Assembly (NCBI RefSeq): GCF_016888445.1
Contig: NZ_JAFEKF010000001.1
Span: 992,001-1,056,000, forward strand
Reading direction: 5' to 3'
Source: Marinomonas ostreistagni
Lineage (GTDB): Bacteria > Pseudomonadota > Gammaproteobacteria > Pseudomonadales > Marinomonadaceae
Length of the DNA: 64,000 bases
Shown: positions 8,405-16,982 of the stretch, one piece after another
Layout of the letters: each line of letters starts with the position of its first letter
How positions within the stretch are numbered: position 1 is the first letter of the stretch
The notes under the pieces: model-generated
What the model was told of the DNA's origin: nothing
The model's database searches: none
The model's input: only the letters and a program-made list of their open reading frames with translations
Program-made: the position numbers and the translations under genes

Positions 8405-11400
8405 TTAGCCTAGCTTGGGCCAAAGAGCGTCACTTAATTCATCCAGCACAGTGTCTAGTTGATCATCCAACACTTTATCAAATTGCTTAGCGCCACCCTG
8501 ATCGGCAAAGCGCTGATTAATAAACTCTCTGTCGATAATGACTTCGTGGACCAGCTGCTTCGCAAGGCGGTCGAGCCATTTGCGCTGCTGACTTGACCAT
8601 GAGTGACTGATGTAAATGTTTTCCATGGCTTGAGCAACGCGCGTCTCAAATGACAGTAGTGGCTCTCCCAGTGCGGCACGACGAATATGGCCGATAATAT
8701 TCGCCGCGATATCTCGGTTCGTTTGATTGCGCACTGCCGTTCTGAGATTAGCTTCAGAGTAGCCCTGACTATCTAGCAAAAGAGTCACCTCTTTTAGCTG
8801 CTCGCGAGTTAAGTCACGTGGCTTATTAACAACTACAGCTAAGGCAGCGCTTTGGTTTATTTGCTCATTGATAAATGCATTGAAACTTTCTAGGTAATCT
8901 TCAGGTCGTGCGTGCGCGCCATAACTTTGTCGACGATCACGGATTTCATCCTGATGCGTCGAAATCACGGGCATACGATCACTACCCACGAGCATGCTTA
9001 CTTCTGATAACTGGTTTAATAGCCCCGTGTGCTGGGTGACAAAATCCGCCGCACGCTGCGGGCCTAAATTCTGCAGATGTTTATGTAGCTCTTTTGGCTC
9101 TACACCCCAGAGTTGTTGCAACTCGTCTAGCTTAGTTTTGAGCGCTGGCTTTGATTCGGATGCTTTATCCGCTTTACGTAGTACACGCATCAGCTTTTGA
9201 CTGAGCTGGCTCAGTATTACTTGAGCATGGTTCTCATCCGGCGTATCACCTGGGCTGTTCAGTGCTTGATCTAGCGTATAAGGATTGCTTAATTCGTCTA
9301 CTAGCTGCTCTATGGTGACATTAGGATCTTTCACCAGCGGCTTCATAGTATTCACATCGCTTAAGGCTGCATAGATATCAACAGGATCGTAAATGCGAAA
9401 TACTGTTTTGCCGATCTCATCACAACGACGTGTCGCACGGCCGATCATTTGCTCATATAGGATACGAGACTTAACTCGACGTAAGAATACAAGGTTACAG
9501 ATTTTAGGTACGTCTATACCTGTAGTTAGTAAGTCAACGGTGATCGCTATATTAGGGTAACGCTCGTTTTTATAACGGCTTATTAATGTATCGACATGGT
9601 GACTTTGGCCGGTAATTTTTTCGACCGCGGCTTGATTGTATTGATCACCATAGAATGCTTTAAAAGCATTATCCAGCAAGCGCTTAACCATATCGGCATG
9701 GCTATCCGTGGCACAAAAAATCATGGTTTTTTCGTCGCCAAACGGGTCTAGCTCTTTCTCTGCCAGCTCATCACAAATGACTTTGTTGAAGCTTTCATTG
9801 ATAACACGCTTATTAAAACCATCCACATCGAACTTAAGCTCGTCTTCTAGCTCTGCGGTATTGATAACACCCGTTTTCGTATCAATGGACTCAACACTCT
9901 CGCCTTTTTCGAACTTGATACCCTGCTGCGTTAATAAGGTTTCGTAGCGAATAGGCGGCTCGTGATCAATCAGCCAATCATCAGCAACCGCTTCACGATA
10001 GGAATAGGTATAAACTGGATGGCCGAAGATTTCTGATGTATGTTTGGCTGGCGTCGCGGTTAAAGCAATTTTCTTAGCGTCGAAGTATTCAAGCACTCTA
10101 CGATAGCTGGACACATATTGACTAAAATCACGAGTAGCAAGCTCACCCTCGGTCATTTCCTGATCAAGCGTATAACCACGGTGGGCTTCATCAATAATGA
10201 TACAGTCAAACTGATCGATAGACGGTGGAGCGTCTGACATAAAGATACGTTTGACCATGGCCTGCACCGTTGCCACCTGAATACGCGTTGCGGCTTCAGA
10301 TGCCATATCGCCAAACTCAGCAATATTGTAAATCTGCGCAAGTGTGTGGTTTTGCTCAAGTGACGCTTCTTTAAAGGCATCAATTGCTTGCTTACCTAAG
10401 GCGGTACGGTCGACCAAAAACAAAATACGATTGAAACGCTCTGCTTTCAGAAAACGATAGATCAGACCAATAATAGTTCGTGTTTTACCTGTACCCGTCG
10501 CCATGGCTAGTAGAGCGTTTGGGGCATTGTGCTCTATGGCATTTTCTACCGACTGTATCGCTTTTACTTGGTAGTCACGCAGTTTTAGATAAGTGAAGCT
10601 TTCTTGATGAAGTTTGCGCTCAGATTCTTCTTTGTTACGTGTCAGTAAGTTATATAGACCATCTGGCGTGTGGAACTTTGGCAGCGCTCGTTTGGTGTTG
10701 CTGGGTTCACGCACATCTCTAAACCAGGTACCGGATTGCTCGGCTAGCTGTCGAATGTAGGGGCGTCCGTTACAGGAATAGACAAACGGAACTTTGTAGT
10801 GACCTTCGCTATCATCCGCCCAAGCAATAGTTCGCCCTGCAAGCTCCCAGGCAGGCTGCATGGTTTCATCTAAAGTGAAGCCTTTACTGTAAAACTCCGC
10901 TTGAGGGATTTTACCTGCCACATTGGTATTTTCTTTCTTAGCTTCTACGACAGCGATGGGCGTCAAACCACGAAATAGCACATAGTCCGCTCGACCTTTG
11001 TCATTCCCATCTTTGGTAGGCCATTCTGCAATCGCCTTGTTGACACCTTTTTCAGGGCGAACACCTTTCTTGTAGGTGAGCTCTTGGGTATCCGCTTGCC
11101 AGCCTTCTTGTTGTAACTGCTGGTCAATAATAATACGAGTTAACTCTTCACTAAGCGCTATATTTTGCCCTGCTGCGCGCGTATTGTTGGTGACTTGCTG
11201 CTTCTGTTGAGCAATCGCTTGTTCACCTTGTCGCGTAAGCTGTTGTTGTAAGGTTCGTAGTTTTTGCTCGTACTCTTTGCGCTGCGAATCTAAAGCTTGC
11301 TCATGTGCTTTAGCAAGCTCGGCCAACCCTTTAGATTCTTCATCCATCATCAGAGCAAGCGCTTCGTATTCTGCTTTCTCTTGTTTGATTAAGTCATTAA

Positions 11401-11917
11401 ACCGTTCGCTCGTATCAAGCTGAACACTGGCCTTGGATAAATCATTTTTAAGATTTTCGATCTCTATCTGGAGCTGACGCAGCTGGGTGCTCGGGTCGGC
11501 AGGCGCAACAAATGGCCCCGGTTTAAAAGCTGTGCCTTGTTTACCAAACGACCGATGGAACCAGATGGCTAACTCGCGAGCGACTTTTAATCCGTTGAGC
11601 GCTTCTTTGTGGCGTGTTTTAAATTGATGTGTTGCTTTATTGCCCTCTATACGCAAAGTATGAAAAAGTTCGCGCACAGCGGGTTCAAAATCTAACTCGC
11701 GGTTTAACAGAAAAATTAAATCGACTTGAGTGGTCTTGTCATCAAACTCAACACCAGCTAACGACGCAATGTGTTGCGCTAAGGCTTCCCCCAACTGGCG
11801 TAACTTAATCAAAGTCGTGTTCGGATCACTAGCAAAGACTCGCTCAGCGCCAGCGGCTAGCTCTACAAAAAGAGGATCATGCTCTTCGAGAAAGAAAAAG
11901 TTTGATGATGTTTGCAT
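8405..11917 (-). CDS. hsdR: Type I restriction endonuclease subunit HsdR
   Basis: This 1170-residue motor and nuclease subunit is close to the EcoKI HsdR length. The N-terminal DUF4145-like region (DPNTTLIKLRQLGEALAQHI) is followed by a charged coiled coil at about 145-245. The HsdR_N nuclease core has D311 (GRADYVLF) and E325-A-K327 (VVEAKK). The SF2 translocase has Walker A ATGTGKT at 473-479 and DEAH at 576-579, followed by LTATPAKH, GIDVP and MIGRATR motifs and an EcoEI_R_C-like tail. It cuts unmodified DNA after ATP-driven translocation. No catalytic residue is missing. A hairpin terminator and a new promoter separate it from hsdM, so its dose can be set independently. Confidence 0.96.
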   Translation of the reverse strand: MQTSSNFFFLEEHDPLFVELAAGAERVFASDPNTTLIKLRQLGEALAQHIASLAGVEFDDKTTQVDLIFLLNRELDFEPAVRELFHTLRIEGNKATHQFKTRHKEALNGLKVARELAIWFHRSFGKQGTAFKPGPFVAPADPSTQLRQLQIEIENLKNDLSKASVQLDTSERFNDLIKQEKAEYEALALMMDEESKGLAELAKAHEQALDSQRKEYEQKLRTLQQQLTRQGEQAIAQQKQQVTNNTRAAGQNIALSEELTRIIIDQQLQQEGWQADTQELTYKKGVRPEKGVNKAIAEWPTKDGNDKGRADYVLFRGLTPIAVVEAKKENTNVAGKIPQAEFYSKGFTLDETMQPAWELAGRTIAWADDSEGHYKVPFVYSCNGRPYIRQLAEQSGTWFRDVREPSNTKRALPKFHTPDGLYNLLTRNKEESERKLHQESFTYLKLRDYQVKAIQSVENAIEHNAPNALLAMATGTGKTRTIIGLIYRFLKAERFNRILFLVDRTALGKQAIDAFKEASLEQNHTLAQIYNIAEFGDMASEAATRIQVATVQAMVKRIFMSDAPPSIDQFDCIIIDEAHRGYTLDQEMTEGELATRDFSQYVSSYRRVLEYFDAKKIALTATPAKHTSEIFGHPVYTYSYREAVADDWLIDHEPPIRYETLLTQQGIKFEKGESVESIDTKTGVINTAELEDELKFDVDGFNKRVINESFNKVICDELAEKELDPFGDEKTMIFCATDSHADMVKRLLDNAFKAFYGDQYNQAAVEKITGQSHHVDTLISRYKNERYPNIAITVDLLTTGIDVPKICNLVFLRRVKSRILYEQMIGRATRRCDEIGKTVFRIYDPVDIYAALSDVNTMKPLVKDPNVTIEQLVDELSNPYTLDQALNSPGDTPDENHAQVILSQLSQKLMRVLRKADKASESKPALKTKLDELQQLWGVEPKELHKHLQNLGPQRAADFVTQHTGLLNQLSEVSMLVGSDRMPVISTHQDEIRDRRQSYGAHARPEDYLESFNAFINEQINQSAALAVVVNKPRDLTREQLKEVTLLLDSQGYSEANLRTAVRNQTNRDIAANIIGHIRRAALGEPLLSFETRVAQAMENIYISHSWSSQQRKWLDRLAKQLVHEVIIDREFINQRFADQGGAKQFDKVLDDQLDTVLDELSDALWPKLG

Positions 11918-11941
11918 TGTTCTACTGCTTCCATTCCGCTA

Positions 11942-11977
11942 ACGAGTCATCCTAGCTTAGCGACTCGTGGCTAAGCT
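11942..11977 (-). promoter_or_regulatory. Possible H-type pseudoknot in the hsdR leader
   Basis: On the hsdR-sense strand, AGCTTAGC (11977-11970) can pair with GCTAAGCT (11961-11954). ACGAGTC (11968-11962), inside that loop, can pair with GACTCGT (11948-11942) downstream. The two perfect stems (8 and 7 bp) interleave as in a pseudoknot, or are mutually exclusive alternatives. They end about 24 bases before the hsdR ATG, so control of translation is possible. Confidence 0.5.
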
Positions 11978-12081
11978 TGAGAAAATAAGTCTGAATTTAC
12001 CACATACTAACACTTGTAAGGAACGTGTAAGCAAGTAAAGTTTGGCACTATCGCCAACAAACCTTAGTGTAGCTCAATCCC

Positions 12082-13266
12082 TTATACATACTGGGCTGCA
12101 GCGAATCCTGAAGACCAAGCAAACTGGAAGTTGTAGCCCCCTAAGAAGCCGGTGACGTCGAGTACTTCGCCAATAAAATACAGCCCTTTGACGTCGTTGC
12201 ATTCAAAGGTTTTGGAGCTGACTTGGTCGGTGTCGATGCCGCCAAGGGTGACTTCGGCGGTACGGTAGCCTTCGGTGCCGTTGGGTTGTACATCAAAGTG
12301 CGTTAGGTATTGGATCAGTTGGTTGAGTTGGTCGTTGCCAAGCTCGGCCATAGGTTTGCTGATCCATGGTAGGTCTTGTTTGATGACTTCGACCAAGCGC
12401 TTGGGCAGTAGGTTGTTGAGCTCAGTTTCTAACGCGCGTTTAGGTTTGTCGTGGCGTTGTGTCTTGAAGTAGCTCTCTGGCTCGATATCAGGCAGTAGGT
12501 TGAGCTGTAGCTCATCCCCTGGTTGCCAGAAGTTACTGATCTGTAAGATTGCTGGGCCACTGATACCACGATGGGTAAACAGCATCGGTTCTTTAAAGCT
12601 CATGCCGTTGGCGCTGGCTTCGATGTCCACACTGACACCCGAGAGTGTGGATAACTTCTCTTTCATGGCCGGTTGGATGGTGATCGGCACCAAGCTCGCA
12701 CGACGAGGCAGCACGGATAAGCCAAACTGCTCAGCGATCTGATAACCAAAGCCACTTGCCCCCAAAGTCGGGATCGATAAGCCACCGGTGGCGACCACCA
12801 GCGACTCACAGCTGTAATCGCCAGCAGAGGTTTTCAGCTTGAAGCCCTGGGTTGCTTGCTGCTCGATCGAAGCGATATGAGTATCCAGCTGAATGGTCGT
12901 GCCAGACCATTCACACTCGGTCAGCAAGATAGCGAGTAGATCTTTGGCGGAGTCTTGGCAGAAAAATTGCCCTGGGGCTTTTTCTACATACTCCAATCCA
13001 TGACGCTCCACTAACTCAACAAAATCATGGGGCGTGTAGCGCTTTAAGGCAGAGATACAAAAATAAGGGTTCTGGGATAAGTAATGCTTAGGCGCCGCAT
13101 CAAGGTTGGTGAAGTTACAACGCCCGCCCCCTGACATCAGTATTTTTTTGCCTGCTTTGTTGGCGTGATCAAGCACCAACACGCTGCGCCCACGATAAGC
13201 CGCTTGCGCCGCACAGAACAAACCGGCCGCTCCGGCCCCGATAATAATGACGTCAAAAGATTGCAT
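12082..13266 (-). CDS. BaiN/YhiN (HI0933)-family NAD(P)/FAD-dependent oxidoreductase
   Basis: This 394-residue flavoprotein has an N-terminal Rossmann FAD-binding motif, VIIIGAGAAGLFCAAQAAYRG, at residues 5-25, then the family motif KKILMSGGGRCNFTN. It also has a second dinucleotide motif, SLVVATGGLSIPTLG, and the C-terminal GLYFIGEVLDVTGFLGGYNF block. Members are widespread soluble oxidoreductases whose physiological substrate is mostly unknown. The ATG at 13266 is chosen over an ATG 16 codons upstream because AAGGGGTAACC precedes it and the Rossmann strand begins right after. It stands alone and is transcribed away from the SOS-controlled gene. Confidence 0.9.
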   Translation of the reverse strand: MQSFDVIIIGAGAAGLFCAAQAAYRGRSVLVLDHANKAGKKILMSGGGRCNFTNLDAAPKHYLSQNPYFCISALKRYTPHDFVELVERHGLEYVEKAPGQFFCQDSAKDLLAILLTECEWSGTTIQLDTHIASIEQQATQGFKLKTSAGDYSCESLVVATGGLSIPTLGASGFGYQIAEQFGLSVLPRRASLVPITIQPAMKEKLSTLSGVSVDIEASANGMSFKEPMLFTHRGISGPAILQISNFWQPGDELQLNLLPDIEPESYFKTQRHDKPKRALETELNNLLPKRLVEVIKQDLPWISKPMAELGNDQLNQLIQYLTHFDVQPNGTEGYRTAEVTLGGIDTDQVSSKTFECNDVKGLYFIGEVLDVTGFLGGYNFQFAWSSGFAAAQYV

Positions 13267-13515
13267 GGTTACCCCTTTTTTAAGCAAGGCGGCATTATAC
13301 CTGAGCCGTGTCACAGACGTATCCCTTTACGCAAAAGGCCTGCCAGCTTATTTCCACAGAAACCGTGAAAAAGACTGTGGGAAGATCTATTTTTTCCTTA
13401 AAAATCAACGGTATTTTTTAAATCAAGCATTTTTTTATAAATTCTTTCAGACCATGGTCGTAGGTCAAAAAGCGCACGATCGCACATTTTTGTAAAGAAA
13501 GTGCTTGTACATTTA

Positions 13516-13553
13516 TACTGTTTGGATATACAGTACTGTTAATCCATACAGTA
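13516..13553 (+). promoter_or_regulatory. Two tandem, abutting LexA (SOS) boxes
   Basis: Box 1 is CTGTTTGGATATACAG (13518-13533) and box 2 is CTGTTAATCCATACAG (13536-13551). Both match CTG-N10-CAG, and they share flanking TA bases, so both read TACTGT...ACAGTA in full. Centres are 18 bp apart. A promoter-like TTGTAA (13490-13495), 18-bp spacer and TATACT (13514-13519) run into box 1. The ribosome site AAAGG starts immediately after box 2. Confidence 0.85.
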
Positions 13554-13565
13554 AAGGTAAATCAA

Positions 13566-14141
13566 ATGAGCACCCTGATTGATTACTTACGCAACAAAAC
13601 CTTCTACTTTGCATTCACGGCGGCGGTCATCGCGATGTACGCGCCAGCCAAAGATTTATTGGCCTTTGCCAGCCAGTCGGTCGCATCCGCCCAAATCGAG
13701 CTGACGACGATCTCGTTTGGCGGCAATCGCCCTTGGTCAAGTCAAAACGATCACAGCCCTTATGTGCGCGCTAGCCAATCGCTCAGCGCACCGCAAGAAA
13801 TCTTTACTAAGTTCACCTTAAAGAACCCAAGTAACGAAGCGGTGACATACCGTAAAATCTGGCTCTACTTTGAACATCCAAATGGCAATCGTGAGTACAC
13901 CACGGATTACACGCTTTATGACCCTGCGACACGCCAGCGCCTAATCGGCCGCTCAGTGGAGCTTGGCCCCAATAGCGAAGTAACAGTACTGGCCTCTTAC
14001 CGCTTTATCCCAAGCTACCAGCAGAGCATGCCTGAGACGGTGTCGATTTCATGGGAAACGGACCCTAAGCTGCGCGATGCCAGTTGCCAATATAAGTTAC
14101 CCACAGAATCACTGAGTCAATTCGGTGTAAACTGTGAATAA
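13566..14141 (+). CDS. SOS-controlled exported or membrane-anchored protein of unknown function
   Basis: This 191-residue protein is not recognised. A hydrophobic segment at about 12-40 (FYFAFTAAVIAMYAPAKDLL) could be a signal anchor. The rest is polar and beta-rich, with a stretch like an immunoglobulin-type fold (FTKFTLKNPSNEAVTYRKIW) and two C-terminal cysteines in CQYKLPT and GVNCE that could form a disulfide in the periplasm. ATG 13566 follows AAAGG with an 8-base gap. Two strong LexA boxes overlap the promoter, so induction by DNA damage is expected. No repair or polymerase motif is present. An envelope or division role in the SOS response is only a guess, since several SOS division inhibitors are small membrane proteins. 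Confidence 0.75.
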   Translation: MSTLIDYLRNKTFYFAFTAAVIAMYAPAKDLLAFASQSVASAQIELTTISFGGNRPWSSQNDHSPYVRASQSLSAPQEIFTKFTLKNPSNEAVTYRKIWLYFEHPNGNREYTTDYTLYDPATRQRLIGRSVELGPNSEVTVLASYRFIPSYQQSMPETVSISWETDPKLRDASCQYKLPTESLSQFGVNCE

Positions 14142-14164
14142 CTGTCGCTGAGCCTTATATTGTG

Positions 14165-14198
14165 CAGAGATCAAAGTGCGCTATGCCTTTGATCTCTG
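14165..14198 (+). terminator. 12-bp perfect hairpin downstream of the SOS gene
   Basis: CAGAGATCAAAG pairs with CTTTGATCTCTG around a 10-base loop. Only a weak T-rich tail follows, so termination may be partial. It isolates the SOS gene from the Fur-controlled promoter downstream. Confidence 0.55.
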
Positions 14199-14205
14199 TC
14201 TAATA

Positions 14206-14236
14206 TTGACTATTGATAATCATTTTCATTTTTACT
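14206..14236 (+). promoter_or_regulatory. Fur box within the promoter of the imelysin cluster
   Basis: ATTGATAATCATTTTCATT (14212-14230) is close to the 19-bp Fur consensus GATAATGATAATCATTATC. It lies between a -35-like TTGACT (14206-14211) and a -10-like TTTACT (14231-14236), where Fe-Fur would block polymerase. Iron starvation should induce the genes downstream. Confidence 0.75.
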
Positions 14237-14273
14237 AGAATGCTTTCACAATTTGCATAAGGAGCAGTAAATA

Positions 14274-15569
14274 ATGAAAAAAGTGTTGACCCCTATCGCA
14301 GCAGTGGTTGCTGCTGGTCTTTTAACAGCCTGTGGCTCACAAGCAGTTAAACAAGATGCTGTTGCAGTAACGCCAGAAAGCGTTGTTGTTCATTATGCAG
14401 ACATCGCTGAAGCCGCTTACGGTGACTCATACACGACGGCTGTGACACTGCAAGAAGCTATCGACACGTTCTTAGATGCGCCAACCGAAGCGAATCTACA
14501 AGCAGCAAAAGATGCTTGGATCGAAGCACGTGTTCCTTACCAGCAAACAGAAGTTTACCGCTTCGGTAATGCGATCGTAGATGACTGGGAAGGCAAGGTT
14601 AACGCTTGGCCTCTAGACGAAGGTCTGATCGATTACGTATCAGCGACTTCTTACGGCTCAGAATCAGACATCAACCCACTGTACACAGCAAACGTGATCG
14701 CTAATGAATCACTGACTGTGGGTGGCCAAGAAATCGATGCTTCTGACATCACTCCTGAACTACTAGCTGATCACTTACAAGAAGCTGACGGTATCGAAGC
14801 CAACGTTGCAACTGGTTACCATGCGATCGAATTCCTACTATGGGGCCAAGATCTATACGGTACTGAGCCTGGTGCTGGTGAACGCCCAGCGACTGACTTT
14901 GATGTAGACAACTGCACCAATGGCAACTGTGAACGTCGTCGCGAATACCTAGCGGCAGCAACTGAGCTACTAGTCGATGACCTTAAGTACATGGCCGATG
15001 CTTGGAAACAAGGCGGTGAAGCACGCTCTGCTCTACTTAGCCAATCAACTGACGAAGGCCTAAGCACTATCCTAACGGGTATGGGCAGCTTGGCGTACGG
15101 TGAGCTAGGTGGCGAACGTACTAAACTTGGCCTAATGCTACACGATCCAGAAGAAGAGCATGATTGCTTCTCTGACAACACGCACTGGTCACACTACTAC
15201 GACGCGAAAGGCATCGAAAACGTATACCTAGGTGAATACCAACGTGTAGACGGCAGCTGGGTTAAAGGTCCTTCTCTATCTGGTCTAGTTGCACAGCAAA
15301 ATGCTGAGCTAGACAAAGAGATGAAATCTGATCTAAACGCGACGGAAGATGCGGGTCAAGCGATGGTTGATGCAGCGCAACAAGGTCAAACATTTGACGT
15401 ATTGATCGCGATGAACAACGCCGAAGGCAACCAATTGGTGCAAAACTTCGTTGATTCTTTGGTAGATCAAACCCGTACTACAGAAGAAATCATCCGTACA
15501 TTAGACCTACAAGGCATCGCTCTTGAAGGTTCTGATAGCTTGGACAACCCAGGCGCGGTATTCGAATAA
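14274..15569 (+). CDS. Imelysin-family (peptidase M75-like) iron-regulated lipoprotein
   Basis: This 431-residue lipoprotein has signal peptide MKKVLTPIAAVVAAGLLTAC with lipobox Cys20. The imelysin signature GxHxxE is intact as GYHAIE at 181-186 (G181, H183, E186), followed by FLLWGQD. Family members (IrpA, ICMP, EfeO relatives) are periplasmic or outer-membrane proteins tied to iron uptake; protease activity is doubtful for most. AAGGAG precedes the ATG, and a Fur box controls it. A strong terminator follows directly, so it should be the most abundant product of the cluster. The codon choice looks more biased than in the following genes, which also suggests high expression. Confidence 0.9.
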   Translation: MKKVLTPIAAVVAAGLLTACGSQAVKQDAVAVTPESVVVHYADIAEAAYGDSYTTAVTLQEAIDTFLDAPTEANLQAAKDAWIEARVPYQQTEVYRFGNAIVDDWEGKVNAWPLDEGLIDYVSATSYGSESDINPLYTANVIANESLTVGGQEIDASDITPELLADHLQEADGIEANVATGYHAIEFLLWGQDLYGTEPGAGERPATDFDVDNCTNGNCERRREYLAAATELLVDDLKYMADAWKQGGEARSALLSQSTDEGLSTILTGMGSLAYGELGGERTKLGLMLHDPEEEHDCFSDNTHWSHYYDAKGIENVYLGEYQRVDGSWVKGPSLSGLVAQQNAELDKEMKSDLNATEDAGQAMVDAAQQGQTFDVLIAMNNAEGNQLVQNFVDSLVDQTRTTEEIIRTLDLQGIALEGSDSLDNPGAVFE

Positions 15570-15585
15570 GTTATTCGATTGTCTA

Positions 15586-15612
15586 AAAAGGGGTGACTCA
15601 GTCACCCCTTTT
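15586..15612 (+). terminator. Intra-cluster intrinsic terminator
   Basis: AAAAGGGGTGAC and GTCACCCCTTTT form a 12-bp stem with loop TCA, ending in four Ts. It lies 16 bases after the imelysin lipoprotein gene and just before the di-haem gene, so downstream genes depend on read-through or their own promoter. Confidence 0.8.
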
Positions 15613-15635
15613 GTCGTTTAAGAAGATCACACACC

Positions 15636-16982
15636 ATGGCTTTATCAATCCGTACACTCGTTGCTCTAATAAGCGCCAGCTTAGCAATGGAAGGGGTTGC
15701 AAGCAGTGATGCCTACAACCAACCTTTTAGCAACTTATCCGCTGAACAGAAGCAGTCGTTTATTTTGGGCGAAGGCGTGTTTGAGCGTTTTTGGGTGCCC
15801 TCGCCCTCTTCGACCACCGCCAGTGATGGCCTTGGGCCGCTTTTTAACGCCCGCTCTTGTCACAGCTGCCATGTCAACAGCGGTCGCGGCCATGCGCCCC
15901 GAGCCGATCAACTCGGCAGTGAAGTCCCGTCTTTTTTTATTCGCTTAGGCAGTAAGACCCGTAACACCAAAGATGGCGTGGTCGGCGATTTTATGTATGG
16001 CCGACAGTTTCATCCATTGAGCGCCACCAATGTCATGCCAGAAGGCGATTACCGCGTACATTGGGAAACCCAACAAGAAGTCTTCCCTGATGGTTATCAA
16101 GTCACCTTGCGCAAACCTGTATTAGACTGGCAAACGCTGAACTATGGCGAGTTTGCCGACGATACCGGCTTTTCCATGCGTGTGTCGCCGCCATTGGTAG
16201 GCATGGGGTTACTTGACGCTGTACCGACGGCAACGATTTTAGAATACGCCGATCCTGACGATGCTGATCAAGATGGCATCAGCGGCAAAGCCAATTGGAT
16301 CGAGATCGACGGTGAGCCAAAGCTGGGTAAGTTTGGCCACAAAGCCAGCATGCCGTCGCTCACAGCGCAGAATCAATCTGCCTTTAATGGGGATTTGGGG
16401 CTATCGACACCGCTCTTCCCGGCACCGAGCGGCGATTGCACCGTAGCGCAAAAAGACTGCATGATCGCGCCCAATGGCAACAGTGCCCATATTGATAATC
16501 TTGAAGTGGGACACGAACAAACCCGCTTAGTCGACACTTACGTCGCTCTAAGCCGACCGCCCGCGATGCGCAATCTGGATCAAGCTTGGTTTAGAGAAGC
16601 CAAGCAGACCTTTGACGAGCTTAACTGCGGCAGCTGTCATCGTCCCAAACTGACCACCGGCGAAGCGACTTTTAGTGCCTTGTCGAATAGAGAGTTTTAC
16701 CCATTTACTGATATGCTACTGCACGATATGGGCCCAGAGCTTGCCAACGGTTTTCCCGTGTTGCACGCCAATCCGCAAGAATGGCGCACGGCGCCACTGT
16801 GGGGCATTGGTCTGTCAGAGCAAGTGTCAGGACGCAACGGCTTTTTGCACGATGGCCGAGCGCAAACGATCGAAGAAGCCATTCTCTGGCATGGCGGAGA
16901 AGCCCAAGCCAGTAAACAGGCGTATAAGCAACTCAACGCCAACCAACGTACCTTATTTATTCGCTTTTTGGAGTCACTCTAA
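15636..16982 (+). CDS. Di-haem c-type oxidoreductase (DUF1111 family)
   Basis: This 448-residue exported protein has an N-terminal signal sequence (about 1-22). Two haem-c attachment sites are visible: CHSCH at 75-79 and CGSCH at 331-335. This spacing is typical of the DUF1111 'thiol oxidoreductase' family, distant relatives of di-haem peroxidases. Family members are repeatedly found beside imelysin genes, suggesting a shared role in periplasmic iron handling, perhaps Fe redox chemistry; the reaction is not established. It ends at TAATG, where the stop overlaps the ATG of the next gene, so the two are coupled. Confidence 0.9.
   Translation: MALSIRTLVALISASLAMEGVASSDAYNQPFSNLSAEQKQSFILGEGVFERFWVPSPSSTTASDGLGPLFNARSCHSCHVNSGRGHAPRADQLGSEVPSFFIRLGSKTRNTKDGVVGDFMYGRQFHPLSATNVMPEGDYRVHWETQQEVFPDGYQVTLRKPVLDWQTLNYGEFADDTGFSMRVSPPLVGMGLLDAVPTATILEYADPDDADQDGISGKANWIEIDGEPKLGKFGHKASMPSLTAQNQSAFNGDLGLSTPLFPAPSGDCTVAQKDCMIAPNGNSAHIDNLEVGHEQTRLVDTYVALSRPPAMRNLDQAWFREAKQTFDELNCGSCHRPKLTTGEATFSALSNREFYPFTDMLLHDMGPELANGFPVLHANPQEWRTAPLWGIGLSEQVSGRNGFLHDGRAQTIEEAILWHGGEAQASKQAYKQLNANQRTLFIRFLESL

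Noticed and set aside
13165-13368. Plus-strand frame across the flavoprotein start
   Set aside because: Mostly antisense to a solid gene, and no ribosome site.
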